From: Mesorhizobium sp. ES1-4
GTDB taxonomy: Bacteria; Pseudomonadota; Alphaproteobacteria; Rhizobiales; Rhizobiaceae
NCBI RefSeq assembly: GCF_020164745.1
Contig: NZ_JAIUGV010000006.1
Location: 124,001 to 188,000, forward strand
Direction of reading: 5' to 3'
DNA length: 64,000 nucleotides
The notes beneath the pieces were generated by a model. It saw only the letters and a list, made by a program, of their open reading frames with translations. It ran no database searches and was not told the DNA's origin. Positions within the stretch are counted from its first letter, which is position 1, and every line of letters starts with the position of its first letter. Shown here in pieces: positions 49,598-59,082 of this stretch. The position numbers and the translations under genes are program-made.

Positions 49598-50599
49598 ATG
49601 GTAGGCAAAAAGAAGCCTCTCGTGGTCATCACGCGAAAGCTGCCCGACCCGGTCGAGACCCGCATGCGCGAACTGTTCGACGCGAGGCTGAATGTCGAGG
49701 ACAGGCCGATGACGCAGCCGGAACTCGTCGCCGCGGTCAAGGAAGCCGACGTACTGGTGCCGACCGTGACCGACCAGATCGATGCCGCACTGATTGCCCA
49801 GGCCGGCGACAATCTCAAGCTGATCGCCAATTTCGGCAACGGCGTCGACAAGATCGACGTGGCGGCGGCGGCCAAGAGGGGCATCACCGTCACCAACACG
49901 CCCAACGTGCTCACCGAAGATACCGCCGACATGACCATGGCACTGATGCTGGCCGTGCCGCGCCGGCTGGCGGAAGGCGCCAGCGTGCTTACTGGCGACA
50001 AGAAATGGGCCGGCTGGTCCCCGACCTGGATGCTTGGCCGGCGCATATGGGGCAAGCGGCTCGGCATTGTCGGCATGGGCCGCATCGGCACCGCCGTTGC
50101 CAGGCGGGCCAAGGCGTTCGGCCTGTCCATCCACTACCACAACCGGCATCGCGTGCTGCAGGCGGTCGAGGACGGGTTGGAGGCGACGTACTGGGAGAGT
50201 CTCGACCAGATGCTGGCCCGCATGGACATCATCTCGGTCAATTGCCCGTCGACGCCCGCGACCTTCCATCTTTTGTCGGCACGGCGGCTGGCGTTGCTGC
50301 AGCCCTCCGCCTATATCGTCAACACCGCCCGCGGCGACATCATCGACGAAGAAGCGCTGGTCAAGCTGATCCAGGACGGCAAGATCGCCGGCGCAGGCCT
50401 CGATGTTTACGAGCACGAGCCAGCCCTGAACGGCAAGCTCTTGAAGCTCGCTGCCAGGAACAAGGTCGTGCTTCTGCCGCATATGGGCTCGGCCACGCTG
50501 GAGGGCCGTATCGACATGGGCGAGAAGGTCATCATCAATATCCGCGCCTTTGTCGACGGCCATCGCCCGCCGGACCGCGTGCTGCCGCTCAGAACCTGA
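49598..50599 (+). CDS. D-2-hydroxyacid dehydrogenase (glyoxylate/hydroxypyruvate reductase-like)
   Basis: NAD(P)-dependent oxidoreductase of 333 residues. The Rossmann motif is GIVGMGRIGTAVARRAKAFG near residue 155, and the catalytic set is Arg in NTARGDIIDEEAL, Glu in DVYEHEPALN and His in LLPHMGSAT. The family includes D-glycerate dehydrogenase/GhrB and glyoxylate reductase; the substrate is not fixed. ATG 49598 follows GAGGGA. It ends before a convergent broken acetyltransferase gene. Confidence 0.9.
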   Translation: MVGKKKPLVVITRKLPDPVETRMRELFDARLNVEDRPMTQPELVAAVKEADVLVPTVTDQIDAALIAQAGDNLKLIANFGNGVDKIDVAAAAKRGITVTNTPNVLTEDTADMTMALMLAVPRRLAEGASVLTGDKKWAGWSPTWMLGRRIWGKRLGIVGMGRIGTAVARRAKAFGLSIHYHNRHRVLQAVEDGLEATYWESLDQMLARMDIISVNCPSTPATFHLLSARRLALLQPSAYIVNTARGDIIDEEALVKLIQDGKIAGAGLDVYEHEPALNGKLLKLAARNKVVLLPHMGSATLEGRIDMGEKVIINIRAFVDGHRPPDRVLPLRT

Positions 50600-50606
50600 G
50601 ACCCGC

Positions 50607-50643
50607 CGGGGGGCGGCCCCGTTTAACGTAAGTTGAGACTTAC
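50607..50643. terminator. Convergent-gene terminator pair
   Basis: Two small hairpins lie between the dehydrogenase and the acetyltransferase remnant: CGGGG/CCCCG (50607-50621) followed by GTTT, and GTAAGT/ACTTAC (50628-50643) around TGAG. Either could end transcription from one side. Confidence 0.45.
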
Positions 50644-51126
50644 AAAATCGTTTTGCGCATGGTGACGGACGTCGGCCTGTCATGGCCGTCATGCGCCGTC
50701 CTGTCGGTCTCGTGAAAGCCGAGCCGGGCAAAGGCGGCATGATTTGCGGTGAGTTCGACCCTCGTCTGCAGTTCGATGGCGGCCTTGCCGCGGCTGCGGG
50801 CCAGATCTTCGGCCGCTTGCATCAGCCGCCGGCCAAGGCCTTGCCCCTGGCGCTCCAGGGGCAACGGCGAGCTTGCCGACATAAAAGCCGTTAGTCCTTT
50901 CGAGAGCAAAAACGCAGCCAACGATCCTGTCGCCGTCGAGTGCCAGAAAGCCTGTCTCCCGCAGGGCCTTCGCGCGCAGCGCATCGACCGTGAGCAGGTG
51001 AGCCGATGACGGCGGATCGATGATGCCGTCCATGAAGGCAAAGGCATGCGTTATGAGGGCAAGCACATCATCCCAGCGCTCGAAATCGGCCGGGATCCGC
51101 GTGATCGAAACATGGGATTGTTCCAA
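50640..51126 (-). pseudogene. GNAT acetyltransferase gene, +1 frameshift in an inverted repeat
   Basis: The first frame (start TTG 51126) runs through an N-terminal GNAT domain to GFYVGKLAVAP. The acetyl-CoA-binding part, ERQGQGLGRRLMQAAEDLAR and ELTANHAAFARLGFHETDRT, continues in another frame to the stop at 50640. Removing one C at 50856-50857 (a G in the coding strand) restores CCT GAG CGC CAG and gives the perfect motif V-AP-ERQGQGLGRRL. The extra base completes a perfect 10-bp palindrome, described separately. A gene of about 160 residues was interrupted. Confidence 0.85.
50842..50865. repeat. Perfect inverted repeat at the GNAT frameshift
   Basis: TTGCCCCTGG (50842-50851), CGCT, CCAGGGGCAA (50856-50865). 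The one-base insertion that breaks the GNAT gene is the C at 50856 or 50857; without it the arms would pair over nine bases with a five-base loop. Confidence 0.85.
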
Positions 51127-51128
51127 GA

Positions 51129-51884
51129 TCAGCGTCTCTTGTAGCGGATCGTCTCGAAGCGCGCGGCCAGCGCATCATAGAGCAGCAGTCGGCCGATCAG
51201 CGGCTCGCCTATACCGGTGACCAGCTTGATCGCCTCCATCGCCTGCAGCGTGCCGACGACCCCGGTCAGTGCGCCGAGCACCCCGGCCTCGGCACAGGAC
51301 GGCACCAGGCCCGGCGGCGGGGCTTCGGGAAACAGGTCCCGATAGCTCGGGTTCGGCTTGCCGTCGCTGCCGTCTTCAAAAGGCTTCAACACCGTCACCG
51401 AGCCATCGAAACGTCCGACGGCTGCATGCACCAAGGGCTTCGCTTGGCTGGCGCATGCGTCGGCCACCACATAACGGGTTTCGAAATTGTCGGATCCATC
51501 GACGACGACGTCGTAGCGGGCGACGAGGGCAGGGGCGTTTTCCGCGGTGAGCCGGAATGTGTGTGTTTCGACCGATGTGCTGGGATTGATGCGGGCAATA
51601 GCCGCCTTGGCGCTCTGCGTCTTCAGCATGCCGACGCTATCGGTATCGTGGATGACCTGACGTTGCAGGTTGGAGAGCGACACGGTGTCGTCGTCGACAA
51701 TGCCGAGCGTACCGACGCCGGCCGCGGCGAGATATTCAAGCACCGGCGCACCGAGCCCGCCGGCGCCGATCACCAGGACTCGCGCCTGCTTGAGCCTTTG
51801 CTGGCCCGCGCCGCCAACCTCGGGCAGCACGATGTGACGGGCATAGCGTTCGATCTCGTCGGCGGTCAGGGCGGCAGTGGTCAT
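51129..51884 (-). CDS. MoeB/ThiF/HesA-family adenylyltransferase-like protein
   Basis: E1-like protein of 251 residues. The nucleotide loop is LVIGAGGLGAPVLEYLAAAGVG near residue 32, then IVDDDTVSLSNLQRQVIH, the family core DVVVDGSDNFETRY, and SCAEAGVLGALTGVVGTLQA with one cysteine. MoeB, ThiF and relatives adenylate the C-terminus of small sulfur carriers (MoaD, ThiS). The two CxxC pairs that hold zinc in E. coli MoeB are missing here. ATG 51884 was chosen; recF lies upstream with a 31-bp gap. Confidence 0.87.
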   Translation of the reverse strand: MTTAALTADEIERYARHIVLPEVGGAGQQRLKQARVLVIGAGGLGAPVLEYLAAAGVGTLGIVDDDTVSLSNLQRQVIHDTDSVGMLKTQSAKAAIARINPSTSVETHTFRLTAENAPALVARYDVVVDGSDNFETRYVVADACASQAKPLVHAAVGRFDGSVTVLKPFEDGSDGKPNPSYRDLFPEAPPPGLVPSCAEAGVLGALTGVVGTLQAMEAIKLVTGIGEPLIGRLLLYDALAARFETIRYKRR

Positions 51885-51915
51885 ATCAGGACCATATAGC
51901 GGTCGAAAAACCTTG

Positions 51916-53055
51916 TCAGGCGTCTTCGGTTGGCCCAACCGTGCCATGGTCGACCGTCAGGAACTGCGCGCGGCCATGCAGGCTGGAAAACAGCGCCGCG
52001 TCGGTTCCCGTCATGAAAGCCTGGCAGTTCAGTTCCTCCAGGATCGAGAACAGCGCCGCGCGCCGGCCGCCATCGAGATGCGCCGCGATCTCGTCGAGCA
52101 GCAGAATCGGCGTCAGGCCGGACATTTCGCCTGTCAGCCGGGCATGCGACAGCACGATGCCGACCAGCAGGGCCTTCTGCTCGCCAGTCGAGCAGAGTTC
52201 GGCCGGCATGGCCTTGGGCCGGTGCCGGACAACGAGGTCTGAACGGTGTGTCCCTTCGAGGGTGCGTCCGGCGGCACGGTCACGGTCACGGCCGTCGGCA
52301 AGAGCGCGCCGGAACCGCTCCTCGACATCGACCGCCGGTGTCCCGGCGATTTCGGCCTCGAGGTCGCCCGAGAGGCCGATATCGGCCTGCGGAAACGGCC
52401 CCGTGTCGGGCAACCTGCCGATCATGGCGGCGAGCAGCCGCACCATCTCGGTCCGCGCCGCGGCGATCGCCACGCCGGTTTCCGCCATCTGTGTCTCTAT
52501 GGCCTCGAACCAGCCGACATCGCGTGAGCCTTCCGTCAGCAGGCGATTACGGCCCCGCATCGCCTTCTCGTAGTCGAGCGCACGCTGGCCATGTCCGGGA
52601 TCGATCGCCAGCACCAGCCGGTCGAGAAAGCGCCGGCGATCCGCGGCCGGCCCGGTGAACAACGAATCCATCGCTGGCGTCAGCCACACGACCCGCAGCC
52701 ACTCCAGCATGTCCTCGGCCCGAGCGGCGGCTCCGTTTATGCGCACCCGCCTGCCGCTCTCCGCTGTGTCGCCTCCGGAAATGCCGGTGCCGATCTCGAC
52801 ATCGCCGTCTGGTCCGTCGAGGCGGGCATGCAGCGCGAACCCGCCATCGCCACCCTCACGTGCGACATCCCCGTAAGGCGCGCGGCGCAACCCGCGCCCC
52901 GGCGTCAAAAAGGAGATCGCTTCGAGGAGGTTGGTCTTGCCGGCACCATTGTCGCCGGAAAAGATCACCGCGCCGGGAGCAACATCTATCGCCAGCGTCG
53001 CATAGTTGCGAAAATTGGTAAGTGTAAGCTTACTTATGTGGGTTTGTGCCGGCAA
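51916..53055 (-). CDS. recF: DNA replication and repair protein RecF
   Basis: SMC-like ATPase of 379 residues for loading RecA at gaps. The N-terminus has SKLTLTNFRNYATL, Walker A is FSGDNGAGKTNLLEAIS, and Walker B with the signature region is ILLLDEIAAHLD near the C-terminus; the ABC-like motif STGEQKALLVGIVL is intact. The start is TTG 53055, without a better ATG. It sits between dnaN and the MoeB-like gene. Confidence 0.93.
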   Translation of the reverse strand: MPAQTHISKLTLTNFRNYATLAIDVAPGAVIFSGDNGAGKTNLLEAISFLTPGRGLRRAPYGDVAREGGDGGFALHARLDGPDGDVEIGTGISGGDTAESGRRVRINGAAARAEDMLEWLRVVWLTPAMDSLFTGPAADRRRFLDRLVLAIDPGHGQRALDYEKAMRGRNRLLTEGSRDVGWFEAIETQMAETGVAIAAARTEMVRLLAAMIGRLPDTGPFPQADIGLSGDLEAEIAGTPAVDVEERFRRALADGRDRDRAAGRTLEGTHRSDLVVRHRPKAMPAELCSTGEQKALLVGIVLSHARLTGEMSGLTPILLLDEIAAHLDGGRRAALFSILEELNCQAFMTGTDAALFSSLHGRAQFLTVDHGTVGPTEDA

Positions 53056-53119
53056 CCGCTATTCGCCTCTGGAAGTCACCGCCCGCCGCTGGTCGTATCG
53101 CCAGGCGACGCCGCGCCGG

Positions 53120-54238
53120 CTATACCCGCATCGGCATCAGCACGTAAAGCGCGGTCTCGTCGGCCATGTCATGGATTAGCGTCGGCGAACCGGCATCGGC
53201 CAGCATGAACTTGGCTTCCGTGCCAGTCAGCTGCGCGGCGACGTCGAGCAGGTATTTGGCGTTGAAGCCGATCTCGATCGGTTCGGCGGAATAGTCTGCC
53301 GCAAGTTCTTCCGTGGCGCTGCCCGAATCCGGATTGTTGACCGCAAGCGTCACCTGGCCTTCGCTGATCGAGAGTTTCACCGCGCGGCCTCGCTCGGAAG
53401 AGATGGTCGAGACGCGGTCGACGGCGGCCGCGAAGCTCTGGCGGTCGAGGATCAGCTTCTTGTCGTTGCCGGTCGGAATGACCCGCTGATAGTCCGGGAA
53501 GGTGCCGTCGATCAGCTTCGAGGTCAGGACGACGCTGCCGATGGTGAAGCGGATCTTGGTGTCGGACAGTTCGGTTGTCACGGCGACATCCGGATCGTCG
53601 ACCAGCTTCTGCAGTTCGCTCACCGTCTTGCGCGGAATGATGATGCCCGGCATGCCTTCCGAACCCGCCGGTGCGTCGATCTCGGCGCGCGCCAGGCGAT
53701 GGCCGTCGGTTGCCACCGAGCGCAGCTTCAGCTTGCCGCCGACTTCATGCGTGTGCAGGTAGATGCCGTTGAGATAGTAGCGCGTCTCCTCGGTGGAGAT
53801 GGCGAACTGCGTCTTCTCGATCAGGCCTTTCAGCGCCACCGAGTCGAGACGGAAGATATGCGAGAAGGATCCGGCCGAGAGCTCGGGAAAGTCGGATTGC
53901 GGCAGGCACTGCAGGCGGAAGCTCGAGCGGCCCGACGTCACCGTCATGGCATTGCCGTCCTCGTCCGTCTTAAGCATCACCTCGGCGCCGTCGGAAAGCT
54001 TGCGAACGATGTCATAGAGCAGGTGTGCGGGGACTGTCGTCGCACCGCCGCGCTCGACCTTGGCCGGCGTCGCTTCCGTCACCTCCAGGTCGAGGTCGGT
54101 GGCCTTCATTTCGAGGCTGGCGCCTTCGGCGCTGAGCAACACGTTGGACAGGATCGGTATGGTGTTGCGCCGCTCGACCACGCGGTGCACGTGGTTGAGC
54201 GATTTCAGGAGATTTGACCGTTCCAGGATAACACGCAT
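53120..54238 (-). CDS. dnaN: DNA polymerase III beta subunit (sliding clamp)
   Basis: Processivity clamp of 372 residues, in the family range. The N-terminus is MRVILERSNLLKSLNHVHRV; domain features include ILSNVLLSAEGASLEMKATD, LRSVATDGHRLARAEI and the C-terminal ETALYVLMPMRV, which ends in the usual clamp M-P-x-R motif. ATG 54238 was chosen; the ORF opens seven codons upstream. dnaA lies 200 bp upstream on the same strand. Confidence 0.97.
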   Translation of the reverse strand: MRVILERSNLLKSLNHVHRVVERRNTIPILSNVLLSAEGASLEMKATDLDLEVTEATPAKVERGGATTVPAHLLYDIVRKLSDGAEVMLKTDEDGNAMTVTSGRSSFRLQCLPQSDFPELSAGSFSHIFRLDSVALKGLIEKTQFAISTEETRYYLNGIYLHTHEVGGKLKLRSVATDGHRLARAEIDAPAGSEGMPGIIIPRKTVSELQKLVDDPDVAVTTELSDTKIRFTIGSVVLTSKLIDGTFPDYQRVIPTGNDKKLILDRQSFAAAVDRVSTISSERGRAVKLSISEGQVTLAVNNPDSGSATEELAADYSAEPIEIGFNAKYLLDVAAQLTGTEAKFMLADAGSPTLIHDMADETALYVLMPMRV

Positions 54239-54352
54239 GACGAAACAGGCTCGCTTCAATGAATGAACGGGTCTCCGGCCGCCGGTGCCCCGCGAAAGGT
54301 CTGAACAGGCTTCAGAATCTACGCAAACTGACAGGAAAAAACCAGTGAGCGC

Positions 54353-54390
54353 AAGCCCGCGCCACCGGTTCGGGCCGGTTACGCGGGCTT
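54353..54390 (-). terminator. Hairpin between dnaA and dnaN
   Basis: AAGCCCGCG (54353-54361) pairs with CGCGGGCTT (54382-54390). On the minus strand a TTTTTT tract follows about ten bases after the stem. It may end dnaA transcripts. Confidence 0.5.
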
Positions 54391-54438
54391 TCTGGGGATA
54401 AAGCTGGCCAAGCCGGCAAGCGGGCGGTTTCCGGCCGG

Positions 54439-55983
54439 TCAGGCCTGGTCGTTGATCAGCCTTCTCAGCAATTCCAGTTCCTGCGCCAGCGTGTTGTCGG
54501 CGCCGGAAAGGTCCTCGATCTTGCGCACGGCGTGCAGCACCGTCGTATGGTCGCGGCCGCCGAAACGCCTCCCGATTTCCGGCAGCGAGCGCGGCGTCAT
54601 AACCTTCGACAGGTACATGGCGACCTGCCGCGGCTTCACGATGGTGCGCGTGCGCCGGTTGGACAGCAATTCTGTCTTGGAGACGTTGTAGTGGCGCGCC
54701 ACGATGCGCTGGATATCCTCGATGCGGACCCGCTTCGGCTCGCCGGTACGATAGATGTGGCCGAGGATCTCATCGATGCGGTCGATGGTGATCTGCGGCT
54801 CGAACGACTGGCGAAACAACAGCTGGTTGAAGGCGCCTTCCAGTTCACGACCGCTGCCGGTCACGGTGCGGGCAACGTGGTTCAGGATTTCTTCGGAAAT
54901 GTCGAGCGATGCATCGTCGATCCTGGCGGTGGCTAGGCGCAGTTTGAGCATGCCGAGCCGCATGGCGAAATCGGGAGCCGACATTTCGAGCGCGACGCCG
55001 CCATTGAGCCGTGAACGGACCCGCGGCTCGAGCGATTCCAGCTCCGACGGTGGCCGGTCGGCGGCGACGACGACCTGCTTGGCGCTGTCGAGCAACATGT
55101 TGATCAAATGGCAGAATTCATGCTGGATCGACTTGCCCTGCAGGAACTGCATGTCGTCGATGATCAGGAGATCGATGTCGCGCAGCTGCTCCTTGAGCGT
55201 CAATGCGTTGTTGTCGCGGATCGCCGTGGCGAAGCGCCACATGAAATATTCGGCGGTGAGATAGACGACGCGCGATTTCGGGTTCTGCTTCAGCGATTCC
55301 GCCGCGATGGCCTGCAACAGGTGCGTCTTGCCGAGCCCGACGGTGGCATGCAGGAAAAGCGGATTGAAGCGCACAGCGCTCGACTGCGATTCCGCCACGG
55401 CCTTGGCGGCGGCGAAGGCCACGCGGTTCGAGGGTCCTTCGATGAAGGAGCCGAACGTGTAACGCGGATCAAGCGGCGATCCCAGCACATTGTGGCGGAA
55501 CTCGCTCTCGGCCGGCACACCCGGGCGCGGCACGGAAGACCGCTCCACCCGGCCTGGGCTGACGGTTCCGGCGGCCAGCGCCGTCTGCGTCTGCCGCGTC
55601 GTCTTGCGCGCGGGCGCCAATTCGGGTTCGGGCTGGTTGCGCCCCTGACGGGTCGCTGTGCGCACGACGATCTCGATCTTGAGAAGCTCGGGATCTTCGT
55701 GCTTCCACAGCTCGGAAATGAGATCGTGATAGTGGCCGTTGATCCAGGAGCGCAGGAATGCAGTGGGCACGGAGATGCGGACAATGCCCTTGGAGGCTTC
55801 CGCGACCTTCATGCGGCCAAACCAGCTGGAATAGACTTCCGTTCCCAGGCGCGCCTTCAACTGGGCCTTGACCCGGTCGAACTTCTGTTCCGCGTCGCTG
55901 GAGACCGCCATCTCGTTTGCTCCAATCAAAGTTCCAGGAAATGGGAGGTCGCCCGTAAGCTCCCTTTCGATGCCGCTCTGCAT
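54439..55983 (-). CDS. dnaA: Chromosomal replication initiator protein DnaA
   Basis: AAA+ initiator of about 514 residues. Domain I is at residues 30-110; a Pro/Thr-rich linker follows; domain III begins [20 protein letters not shown] with Walker A in [11 protein letters not shown], Walker B in [14 protein letters not shown] and sensor-like RVRSRLNGG; domain IV has the DnaA signature in [17 protein letters not shown]. Two starts are plausible: ATG 55983 behind AGGAAC (used here) and ATG 55911 behind GGAG (490 residues). The first 20 residues after the longer start are not part of the conserved core. Confidence 0.95.
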   Translation of the reverse strand: MQSGIERELTGDLPFPGTLIGANEMAVSSDAEQKFDRVKAQLKARLGTEVYSSWFGRMKVAEASKGIVRISVPTAFLRSWINGHYHDLISELWKHEDPELLKIEIVVRTATRQGRNQPEPELAPARKTTRQTQTALAAGTVSPGRVERSSVPRPGVPAESEFRHNVLGSPLDPRYTFGSFIEGPSNRVAFAAAKAVAESQSSAVRFNPLFLHATVGLGKTHLLQAIAAESLKQNPKSRVVYLTAEYFMWRFATAIRDNNALTLKEQLRDIDLLIIDDMQFLQGKSIQHEFCHLINMLLDSAKQVVVAADRPPSELESLEPRVRSRLNGGVALEMSAPDFAMRLGMLKLRLATARIDDASLDISEEILNHVARTVTGSGRELEGAFNQLLFRQSFEPQITIDRIDEILGHIYRTGEPKRVRIEDIQRIVARHYNVSKTELLSNRRTRTIVKPRQVAMYLSKVMTPRSLPEIGRRFGGRDHTTVLHAVRKIEDLSGADNTLAQELELLRRLINDQA

Positions 55984-56375
55984 GATCGAGTTCCTTGCCT
56001 TTCTGTACCTGTTTTTCGCTGGAGATGCGCCTCCTGCATCCTTTTCAGCGACCGTGTCTTCGCTCGATGCCCGTTGCCGCCGCCGGCAATGAACGTCGCC
56101 CACCAACCAGGGGAACCGGTTCCGGCCCATGGAAGCCGGTCCGCGTTGGGTATGTCAGGGCAATACAACACCGTCCGGCGAAAGAGCCGCCGGCGCGCCG
56201 TCCTACCTGCCATGTCTTGTTTACGCCCGTCCCCTACCGTATCGAAAAAGAGCAAACCATACCCGTCCACGGACTTGATCCGCGTCACAAATCCCGCCAA
56301 TTTAAGCTGACTGCGTCAGGCTGGGTTAAGGCCAGAGGCCCGTCCCTTTCGATAGATCGACATTACCGAAATCGT

Positions 56376-56384
56376 TGTGGATAG
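56376..56384. promoter_or_regulatory. Near-consensus DnaA box
   Basis: TGTGGATAG, one mismatch from TGTGGATAA. It lies about 390 bp upstream of the dnaA start and may serve DnaA autoregulation. Confidence 0.4.
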
Positions 56385-56582
56385 GGCAAGGCCACGTCTA
56401 ACGGATTTTTAAGGAATCTGGTTACCTCGGGCGGGTTGGAGCGCCATGCCGCCGCGGCAGCTTTTGACAAAGCCATTGTGATTCAAACCCTTTTCCGACG
56501 AATATGAAAAAGCCGGGCCGGCGCGAAATTTTCTGAAATAATTCTCTTGACAGCCAGTTGTCCTCTCGTCCCTTCGGCACGT

Positions 56583-56602
56583 TGTGGACAAGCTGTGGAT
56601 CA
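56583..56602. promoter_or_regulatory. Pair of near-consensus DnaA boxes
   Basis: TGTGGACAA (56583-56591) and TGTGGATCA (56594-56602), each one mismatch from the consensus and separated by two bases, in an AT-rich setting upstream of dnaA. Confidence 0.45.
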
Positions 56603-56781
56603 CCATCGTTAATTATCTGAAAAATAACGGCTATTTCTGTCGAGGGAAGTTTTTCTAGGCGCCGCTTTTCAAGCGTGCCGATCCTCAGCGGGCATGTATG
56701 TGCCGGCAAAGCATTTCGAACTCTGGGCTCTGCCTTTGCAGTTGTTCGCGGCTATTCTTTTTAAGTACTTGCCGGCAAACG

Positions 56782-56808
56782 AAAAAACCCGGCGCGATCG
56801 GCCGGGTT
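56782..56808 (-). terminator. rpsT terminator
   Basis: On the minus strand AACCCGGC (plus 56801-56808) pairs with GCCGGGTT (plus 56786-56793) across a seven-base loop, followed by a T-run (plus A-run 56782-56787). A classic intrinsic terminator 28 bp after rpsT. Confidence 0.85.
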
Positions 56809-56836
56809 CGAACAAGATCGTCCTGAAAAGACGATG

Positions 56837-57103
56837 TCAGGCGGACAGCACCTTGAGGCGCTGGGCAAGGCGCGACACCTTGCGGGATGCCGTGTTCTTG
56901 TGCATCACGCCCTTCGTCGCGGCGCGCATCAATTCCGGCTCGGCGGCCTTGAAGGCGGCCTGTGCGGCGTCCTTGTCGCCCGAGGCGAGTGCCTCCTCGA
57001 CCTGGCGGACATAGGTTCGCACGCGCGAGCGGCGGTTCTTGTTGATCGCTGCGCGGCGGGCGATCTTGCGCGTTGCCTTTTTGGCCGAGGATGTGTTGGC
57101 CAT
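56837..57103 (-). CDS. rpsT: 30S ribosomal protein S20
   Basis: Small-subunit protein of 88 residues with [20 protein letters not shown] at the start and [48 protein letters not shown] as the typical helical core. ATG 57103 is preceded by AGAGAGGC. A good promoter lies about 100 bp upstream and a terminator just downstream. Confidence 0.97.
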   Translation of the reverse strand: MANTSSAKKATRKIARRAAINKNRRSRVRTYVRQVEEALASGDKDAAQAAFKAAEPELMRAATKGVMHKNTASRKVSRLAQRLKVLSA

Positions 57104-57196
57104 GATGCCTCTCTTCTGATCTGGTCGGCGCACGCGGCGTGCCGCAGGGCGCAAAAAACAAACGGGCAGCCACGGGGCCGCCTCGGTTGGTGCGGC

Positions 57197-57225
57197 TTAT
57201 AGTTCAGCTTTTCCGGCGCGTCAAC
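57197..57225 (-). promoter_or_regulatory. rpsT promoter
   Basis: On the minus strand GTTGAC (plus 57220-57225), 17 bp, CTATAA (plus 57197-57202), close to the rhizobial consensus CTTGAC-N17-CTATAT. It is placed to drive rpsT. Confidence 0.65.
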
Positions 57226-57282
57226 GCCGCCGGGCGTTCTTTTTGGCCGACGCCACGGGTTTCGATCGTGGCCCGCAATGCC

Positions 57283-58056
57283 CTACCGGTTGGTGAAATT
57301 GGGCTTCCGCTTTTCTGTGAACGCGGCCATCCCTTCCTTTTGGTCCTCGAGCGCGAAAAGCGAGTGGAACAGGCGGCGTTCGAAGCGCAATCCCTCCGCA
57401 AGCGTCGTCTCATAGGCGCGGTTGACGGCTTCCTTGGCCATCATCACCGACGGCAGCGAGAAATCGGCAATTTTGGCCGCCGCCTTGACGGCTTCCTCGA
57501 CCAGCTCGCCGGCTGGAACGACCCGCGACACAAGGCCTGAACGTTCAGCCTCCGCGGCATCCATCATCCGTCCGGTCAGGCACATGTCCATCGCTTTCGA
57601 TTTGCCAACGAACCGGGTCAGCCGTTGCGACCCGCCCATGCCGGGGATGACGCCGAGCGTGATCTCGGGCTGGCCGAATTTCGCCGTGTCGGCGGCGATG
57701 ATGAAATCGCACATCATCGCCAGTTCGCACCCGCCTCCCAGGGCATAGCCGGCCACCGCCGCGACAATCGGCTTTCGTGCCCGCGTGAAGTCTTCCCAGC
57801 CGGCGAAGAAGTCCTGGCTGTAGGCATCCGCGTAGGAGATTGCCTGCATTTCCTTGATGTCGGCACCGGCGGCAAAGGCCTTGTCGGAACCGGTGACAAC
57901 CATGGCACCGATGCCGGGATCGGCGCAGAAGACGTTGACGGCTGCGACGAGTTCAGCAAGAATCTGGGAATTCAACGCATTGAGCGCCTTTGGCCGGTTC
58001 AGCGTGATAAGCCCGACCTTGCCGCGCCTCTCGGTGATGATCGTCTCATAGGCCAT
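57283..58056 (-). CDS. Enoyl-CoA hydratase
   Basis: Crotonase-family enzyme of 257 residues. It has the oxyanion-hole segment [13 protein letters not shown] near residue 66, [20 protein letters not shown] near 105 and the catalytic glutamates in GGGCELA and [28 protein letters not shown] closes the fold. It probably hydrates trans-2-enoyl-CoA in beta-oxidation, though crotonase paralogues vary. ATG 58056 follows AAGGATGAG. Confidence 0.9.
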   Translation of the reverse strand: MAYETIITERRGKVGLITLNRPKALNALNSQILAELVAAVNVFCADPGIGAMVVTGSDKAFAAGADIKEMQAISYADAYSQDFFAGWEDFTRARKPIVAAVAGYALGGGCELAMMCDFIIAADTAKFGQPEITLGVIPGMGGSQRLTRFVGKSKAMDMCLTGRMMDAAEAERSGLVSRVVPAGELVEEAVKAAAKIADFSLPSVMMAKEAVNRAYETTLAEGLRFERRLFHSLFALEDQKEGMAAFTEKRKPNFTNR

Positions 58057-58087
58057 TGGCTGCTCATCCTTGCTCGACACCGGTCTG

Positions 58088-58185
58088 GAGCGGTTCAGTG
58101 TTTGGTAGAATCGTTGAACCGCTCTAACTCTTTGTTTTCACGCAATTCCGGACGGAAAACCGCTGCGCACTTTTCGTGGAATTGC
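58088..58185. repeat. Two-part palindromic intergenic element
   Basis: GAGCGGTTCA (58088-58097) and TGAACCGCTC (58115-58124) form one hairpin; GCAATTCC (58142-58149) and GGAATTGC (58178-58185) form a second. This layout is a common mosaic element of rhizobial intergenic DNA. It fills the gap between the hydratase and mutM, ending seven bases before the mutM stop. Confidence 0.7.
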
Positions 58186-58191
58186 TATAGC

Positions 58192-59082
58192 TCACGTCTG
58201 ACACGTCCGGCAATAGAAGGTCGAGCGTCCGCTCTGCACGATACGTTCGACATGGCCGCCGCAACCGGGTTTCGGGCAAGGCTCGCCCTCGCGGCCGTAG
58301 ACGGCGAAGGAATGCTGGAAATAACCCAGCGATCCGTCTGTGTGCACGTAGTCGCGCAGTGAAGACCCGCCGGCCGCGATGGCATCGGATATGACCGAAC
58401 GGGTCGCTTCGGCGAGGCGTTCGCTTTGTTCCCTGGCCTTCTTGCCTGGCCTGGCTATGGTGCCCGCCTCCCGCAGCGGTGACAGGCCGGCGCGCCAGAG
58501 CGCCTCCGAGACATATATATTGCCCAAGCCGGCAATCAGCCTCTGGTCGAGAAGCGCTGCCTTGAGCGGTGATCTGCGGCCTTTCAGCAGCGAGGCAAGC
58601 AGAACGCCATCCAGCGCATTGCCGGTGGGCTCGACGCCCAGTCCGGCGAGCATCGGATGCGTCTCCGGCGGCTCGTCCGCAAACAGCATGAAACCAAAGC
58701 GGCGCGGGTCATTGAAGATCACACGTGATCGTGCACCGGCGGCGGAAAGGACATGGAACACGACATGGTCGTGCGCCGCGCTCTTCGAGCGTTCATGATG
58801 GAACACGCCCGGTGTTTCGCCATCGCCGCCGGTCTCGATGCGAAAGGAGCCCGACATGCCGAGATGGCAGATCAGCACCGGACCGCCCCGCAGGTGCATG
58901 GTCAGATACTTGGCCCGCCGCCCAAGCGCGGTGATCGTCCTGCCGGTCAGCCGCTCCGAAAACCGTTCGGGGAAGGGAAACCGCAAGTCGGGCCGTCTCA
59001 TCTCGACCCGGGCCAGATAGGCACCTTCCAGGACCGGCTGCAGACCGCGCCGGACCGTTTCGACTTCCGGTAGTTCAGGCAT
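58192..59082 (-). CDS. mutM: Formamidopyrimidine-DNA glycosylase
   Basis: Base-excision repair enzyme of 296 residues that removes 8-oxoguanine and ring-opened purines. The active N-terminus is [14 protein letters not shown] (catalytic Pro and Glu after Met removal), the lysine contact is in [11 protein letters not shown], and the zinc finger ends the protein: [13 protein letters not shown] then STFYCRTCQ. An insert around residues 85-100 ([13 protein letters not shown]) is usual for alphaproteobacteria. ATG 59082 was chosen; it overlaps deoB by eight bases. Confidence 0.95.
   Translation of the reverse strand: MPELPEVETVRRGLQPVLEGAYLARVEMRRPDLRFPFPERFSERLTGRTITALGRRAKYLTMHLRGGPVLICHLGMSGSFRIETGGDGETPGVFHHERSKSAAHDHVVFHVLSAAGARSRVIFNDPRRFGFMLFADEPPETHPMLAGLGVEPTGNALDGVLLASLLKGRRSPLKAALLDQRLIAGLGNIYVSEALWRAGLSPLREAGTIARPGKKAREQSERLAEATRSVISDAIAAGGSSLRDYVHTDGSLGYFQHSFAVYGREGEPCPKPGCGGHVERIVQSGRSTFYCRTCQT

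Larger units (their letters stand above)
55984..56785. other. dnaA upstream region without a recognisable gene
   Basis: About 800 bp between dnaA and the rpsT terminator. I see no supported gene. It holds three near-consensus DnaA boxes (56376, 56583, 56594) and an AT-rich stretch (56606-56660). Confidence 0.6.

Noticed and set aside
55984..56785. Chromosomal replication origin
   Set aside because: DnaA boxes are few and imperfect, and rhizobial origins usually map near hemE; treated as dnaA regulation.
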